Below are positions 24,074 to 26,899 of a DNA stretch of 26,899 nucleotides, piece after piece. The stretch comes from JAKQIM01 sp029557965 (GTDB lineage Bacteria > Chloroflexota > Anaerolineae > Anaerolineales > UBA4823). Under the pieces are notes generated by a model. It was not told the origin of the DNA. It saw only the letters and a list, made by a program, of their open reading frames with translations, and searched no databases. The position numbers and the translations under genes are program-made. The stretch lies in NCBI GenBank assembly GCA_035341015.1, contig DAOQUL010000057.1, positions 1-26,899 of the forward strand. The letters are read 5' to 3'. The stretch's first letter is position 1; every line of letters begins with the position of its first letter.

Positions 24074-25287
24074 ACCAGTTCTGCTCGGTACCATATATTT
24101 ATACCTTTGAGATCACCGCCGCTTGCAATGCGCACTGCGCTGGCTGTGGCAATGTTTTTGCGCGTACAGACCTTCATATCACCCCGCAACAATGCCAGGC
24201 CATCTTGAGCAATGTCGGCTCTCATATCGAGATGATCCGCATCACCGGTGGTGAGCCGACCATCTCGCCAGCTTTTGCAGAAGTCATCAAGCTTTTCGAC
24301 AGCCTGGACAAGCCAATCGTTGTCTTTACCAACGGCTTTTGGCAGCACCCCCAAAAGGTTGTCGAGAACCTGTCTGCCTGCCAAAACCTGGATGGCATCC
24401 TGGTCTCGCTGCATGGCTTTTCTCCCGCATCCTACCGGGCGTTCACAGGTGGAGACCATTTCGACCAGGTGCTTGCTTCGATCCACACTGCCAGCCAGGC
24501 CGGGCTGACCGTTAACACCAACATGATCCTCACCCGGCAAAATATTGACCATCTACCAGAGGCGGTTGACCTGGCCCTAAAAGCCGGCGCGCAGGTGGTT
24601 GCCTTCAGCCGCTATTATGGTTTGCCGATCCCGGGGGTCACAGACCTTACCCCTCAGCAGTACCAAAGCGCTGTACAGCAAGCGCTCGAGTTTCGCCGCA
24701 CCGGGCTGCCGGTCAAGTTCAACAACAACATCCCCCTCTGCCTGGGCGGCGAGCTCACCCAGGCCTGCCCTGCCGGCGACACACACTGCACCATCAGCCC
24801 CGCCTGCCAGGTACGCCTGTGCAATCACTCTGCTTACAGCGTGGGAGACATCCTGACCACGCCCATTGGCGAGATTTGGGCCTCTCAGGCAGTCCAACAG
24901 TGGCGGCTGGGGGTTCCTGCTCCTTGCCAATCCTGCCAGATGTACGAGTACTGCCGGGGCGGCTGCCGCGCCAACGCCCAGGCCAACCAGGTGGAAGTGG
25001 ACCCCCTGGCCTGCACGCCGTTTGAAACAGCAGATCCCCTGCCCACCATCGAACACGTGCTGTATGCCGGGGCCCGCCCGCGGGCCAGTTTTGCGCTGCG
25101 CCAAGAGCATTTCGGCTACCTGCTGATAAACCGTTCCCAAATCTTCAAGGTCACCGCCGCCGCACTGCCCCTACTGAATATTCTCCAGGCAGGAGAGACA
25201 ACCCTGGCAGACATTGAACGCCAATTTGGAAAAGCCGCCATCAACTTCATCGGGGTGCTTTACGACCGCCGGCTGGTAGAAATATAA
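24070..25287 (+). CDS. Radical SAM/SPASM peptide-maturase-like enzyme
   Basis: A 405-residue radical SAM protein from the ATG coupled to the peptide stop. An in-frame ATG at 24061 would sit inside the peptide gene without advantage. The 4Fe-4S motif is CNAHCAGC (C19, C23, C26), with IRITGGEPT as the SAM-binding GGE strand. The SPASM domain cysteines include C233, C240, C246 and C251, then the run CX2CX5CX3C (C286, C289, C295, C299) and C315, enough for auxiliary clusters. The last 65 residues (from about 338) resemble a PqqD-type peptide-recognition fold (HFGYLLINRSQIFKVTAAALPLLNILQ ... ADIERQF). Such enzymes install thioether, cyclophane or other C-C/C-S links in ribosomal peptides. The bond made here cannot be told. 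Confidence 0.85.
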   Translation: MNQFCSVPYIYTFEITAACNAHCAGCGNVFARTDLHITPQQCQAILSNVGSHIEMIRITGGEPTISPAFAEVIKLFDSLDKPIVVFTNGFWQHPQKVVENLSACQNLDGILVSLHGFSPASYRAFTGGDHFDQVLASIHTASQAGLTVNTNMILTRQNIDHLPEAVDLALKAGAQVVAFSRYYGLPIPGVTDLTPQQYQSAVQQALEFRRTGLPVKFNNNIPLCLGGELTQACPAGDTHCTISPACQVRLCNHSAYSVGDILTTPIGEIWASQAVQQWRLGVPAPCQSCQMYEYCRGGCRANAQANQVEVDPLACTPFETADPLPTIEHVLYAGARPRASFALRQEHFGYLLINRSQIFKVTAAALPLLNILQAGETTLADIERQFGKAAINFIGVLYDRRLVEI

Positions 25288-25313
25288 ACCCTACCAAAAG
25301 AAAGAAGTCAAAC

Positions 25314-26303
25314 TTGACCCAGGCTGAAGAACCGGATGAATTGAAAAACGCACGCCGCGAGTTAGAAGATTTAGAGATCCTGGCTGCCGCGCGCGTGCCC
25401 GTGCCAGAGGAGTTGGCCAAGCGCTTGAAAGCGCTGCGCTATAGAATTCTGGAATTAGAACTTCGTCTGCCAGGCGGCGATCCAACCAGCCGCGAGGGCA
25501 TCGCATCTGGTTCTCTCCCCGCGCCGCAGTTAACGATCCGTTCCTGGTATGCCTTGCTTATTGGGGTCAGCCAGTACGACGACCAGAATTTCAGTCCCCT
25601 CCCCAATACCGTCAATGACGTCTCGGATTTAGGCAGTTTACTCCGCCGGGCCGGGTACAAGGTGCAGACCCTGCATGCCAACCAGGCGAATCACAGCCTG
25701 CTCCCCACCCGCAGCAATATCCTGGGGGAGTTAAGCCGCTGGGCCAAAGCCAGCGGCCCGGGCGACCTGTTGTGGATCCATTTTGCCGGGCATGGGTTGT
25801 ATGAAAACGGGAAGGTGTATCTCCTGGCCTCCGATTCACATCTCTCAGACCTGGAAGATACCGCCATTGACTTTGAACGCTTTAAGCAGATCATCCAGGA
25901 TGCACCCGCTCAGGCCCGCGTCTTGGTACTGGATGCCTGCCATTCAGGGATCGGCCGTTCTGCTAATATAATGACGGCCGAGTTTGAAGAACGCATTCTG
26001 CTGGGCGCTGAGGGCACTGCCATCCTGGCGGCTTGCCGCCAACACGAACGTGCCTATGAATACCAGGACAAAAATGGCGCCAGCCGCAACGGCGCCTTCA
26101 CCCATTTTCTGCTAGAAGGCCTGAAAGGTGAAGCACGCCTTACCGGCAGCCGGTTTATTACCTTTCACGGCTTGAACCTGTATGTCACCGACCAGGTCAA
26201 AACCTGGGCCTTGATGCAGCAGCACCAACAAACACCCAATGCCATCACGCGCCTGGTTGGGGATATACCACTGGTGATCCTAGAAGACAAAGCATCTGGA
26301 TAA
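25314..26303 (+). CDS. Caspase-like (C14) cysteine protease with N-terminal helical hairpin
   Basis: A 329-residue protein from TTG 25314, following AAAGAAAGAAG. There is no in-frame ATG before the catalytic core. Residues 7-53 form a charged helical hairpin (ELEDLEILAAARVPVPEELA, then KRLKALRYRILELELRL). It resembles short adaptor domains that link bacterial effectors to STAND proteins. The p20-like caspase fold follows: WYALLIGVSQYDD, then PLPNTVNDVSDLGSLLRRAGY. The catalytic dyad is H160 in HFAGHG and C209 in LDACHSG. Later parts are ILAACRQHERAYEY and GAFTHFLLEGLKG. Both dyad residues are intact, so activity is expected, probably after basic or acidic residues. It could mature the peptide, or act as a death effector released by the NTPases. 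Confidence 0.87.
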   Translation: MTQAEEPDELKNARRELEDLEILAAARVPVPEELAKRLKALRYRILELELRLPGGDPTSREGIASGSLPAPQLTIRSWYALLIGVSQYDDQNFSPLPNTVNDVSDLGSLLRRAGYKVQTLHANQANHSLLPTRSNILGELSRWAKASGPGDLLWIHFAGHGLYENGKVYLLASDSHLSDLEDTAIDFERFKQIIQDAPAQARVLVLDACHSGIGRSANIMTAEFEERILLGAEGTAILAACRQHERAYEYQDKNGASRNGAFTHFLLEGLKGEARLTGSRFITFHGLNLYVTDQVKTWALMQQHQQTPNAITRLVGDIPLVILEDKASG

Positions 26304-26368
26304 GCAGCCTATTGGAGCGCCAGTCTGGCAGATAAGCAAGATCATTCTCACACTTTTTTGGAGGCATC

Positions 26369-26899
26369 ATGAATCACCCCGAAGTTACCGACCAGGCCTT
26401 GAGCATTTTACGCAGTGGCAGTGTCTTTCAGTGGTACGTCATCACCCTGTTGGCGCTGGTGATGTACGTTTACGTCAACGAGTTCTCAAAAAAGAATTGG
26501 AAAGGGGTTGCGGCGGGGCTGGCCTTGTACGGCGTTCACTGGTTCTTTGAAATCCTCAACGCCCTGATCCAACATTTCACCGGTCACGCCTTGTGGACGG
26601 TGCCAACCGGAACCGCTTTTCTGCTGCTGGTGGGGGTTGGCATCGAGCTGAGCTTCATGTTCTCGATTGCCGGGTTGGTTCTCAGCAAGCTGCTGCCAGC
26701 GGACCCAAAGATGAAAATTCTCGGCCTGCCCAACCGCCTGGTGTTTGCCATTGGCAACGCCGCCTTCTTTGCCATCTTCGAGATCTTCCTGGCTCAAACC
26801 CCGGCTTTTGTTTGGGTTTACCCCTGGTGGGGAGCCCTGCCTGTTTTTATTACAGTGTACATCCCCTTCTTCCTGGCCGCGTTCTACTGCCACGATTGG
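26369..26899 (+). CDS. Multipass membrane protein, 3' end cut by the window
   Basis: An open frame of 177 codons from ATG 26369 to the window edge with no stop. GGAGG lies 4-5 bp before the ATG. After a polar N-terminus, at least five hydrophobic segments are seen, near residues 19-37, 46-67, 79-105, 122-142 and 155-174. The loops are short and include KKNWKG and LPADPKMK, the positive charges suggesting cytoplasmic sides. No transport or enzymatic motif is recognised. The 65-bp gap after the caspase-like gene shows no terminator, so it may belong to the same operon and could be a membrane target, exporter part or pore. Function is unknown. Confidence 0.75.
   Translation, partial: MNHPEVTDQALSILRSGSVFQWYVITLLALVMYVYVNEFSKKNWKGVAAGLALYGVHWFFEILNALIQHFTGHALWTVPTGTAFLLLVGVGIELSFMFSIAGLVLSKLLPADPKMKILGLPNRLVFAIGNAAFFAIFEIFLAQTPAFVWVYPWWGALPVFITVYIPFFLAAFYCHDW

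Noticed and set aside
1..26899. tRNA, rRNA, CRISPR arrays, insertion sequences, attachment sites
   Set aside because: The gaps are short and were read on both strands. No cloverleaf, repeat-spacer pattern, transposase or flanking direct repeat was found by eye.

Overview
The window is a 26.9 kb, GC-rich, densely coded stretch of bacterial chromosome. Gene content and style suggest a monoderm, probably a member of the Chloroflexota (Anaerolineae-like). The clues are AddAB rather than RecBCD, a MurA with Asp at the usual catalytic Cys position, TAtAAT/TAAAAT -10 boxes very close to start codons, and a STAND/caspase/radical-SAM cluster. The phylum call is an inference from overall character, not from a marker gene. 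I saw no rRNA, tRNA, CRISPR array, insertion sequence or phage gene. No gap between genes exceeds about 200 bp.

The left part (1-11,215) is housekeeping and accessory single genes. In order they are: a class I methyltransferase; a SpoIIE/PP2C-like phosphatase translationally coupled to an RCK channel-like membrane protein that lacks a recognisable K+ selectivity filter; a small P-loop kinase-like protein converging on a prepilin peptidase; MurA; a thioredoxin and an OsmC-family protein on the minus strand; the condensin-kleisin subunit ScpA; exonuclease III and a DegV-family lipid-binding protein on the minus strand; histidyl-tRNA synthetase; and an enolase-superfamily (epimerase-like) enzyme. 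Convergent gene pairs are separated by strong inverted repeats that look like bidirectional terminators. Several divergent or tandem promoters can be read, and some place the predicted transcription start on or next to the ATG (leaderless mRNA).

The middle (11,396-17,776) is an AddB-AddA pair: two large helicase/nuclease subunits 3 bp apart, AddB with the four cysteines of the nuclease-domain iron-sulphur cluster.

The right part (17,837-26,899, running off the edge) is the most interesting. Six same-strand genes follow one another with overlaps or short gaps: two STAND-type P-loop NTPases (601 aa; 1412 aa with coiled coil and many TPR-like repeats); a 64-residue peptide gene with a strong ribosome-binding site inside the end of the TPR gene; a radical SAM/SPASM enzyme coupled to the peptide gene by an ATGA overlap and carrying a possible PqqD-like C-terminal domain; a caspase-like (C14) protease with an N-terminal helical hairpin; and a multipass membrane protein cut by the window end. 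I read this as a candidate ribosomally made, radical-SAM-modified peptide combined with NTPase switches and a caspase effector. The layout recalls the actinobacterial FxSxx-COOH (FxsA/FxsB/FxsT) systems, but the precursor is unlike FxsA and a caspase is present. The function (defence, programmed death or signalling) is not shown by the sequence.
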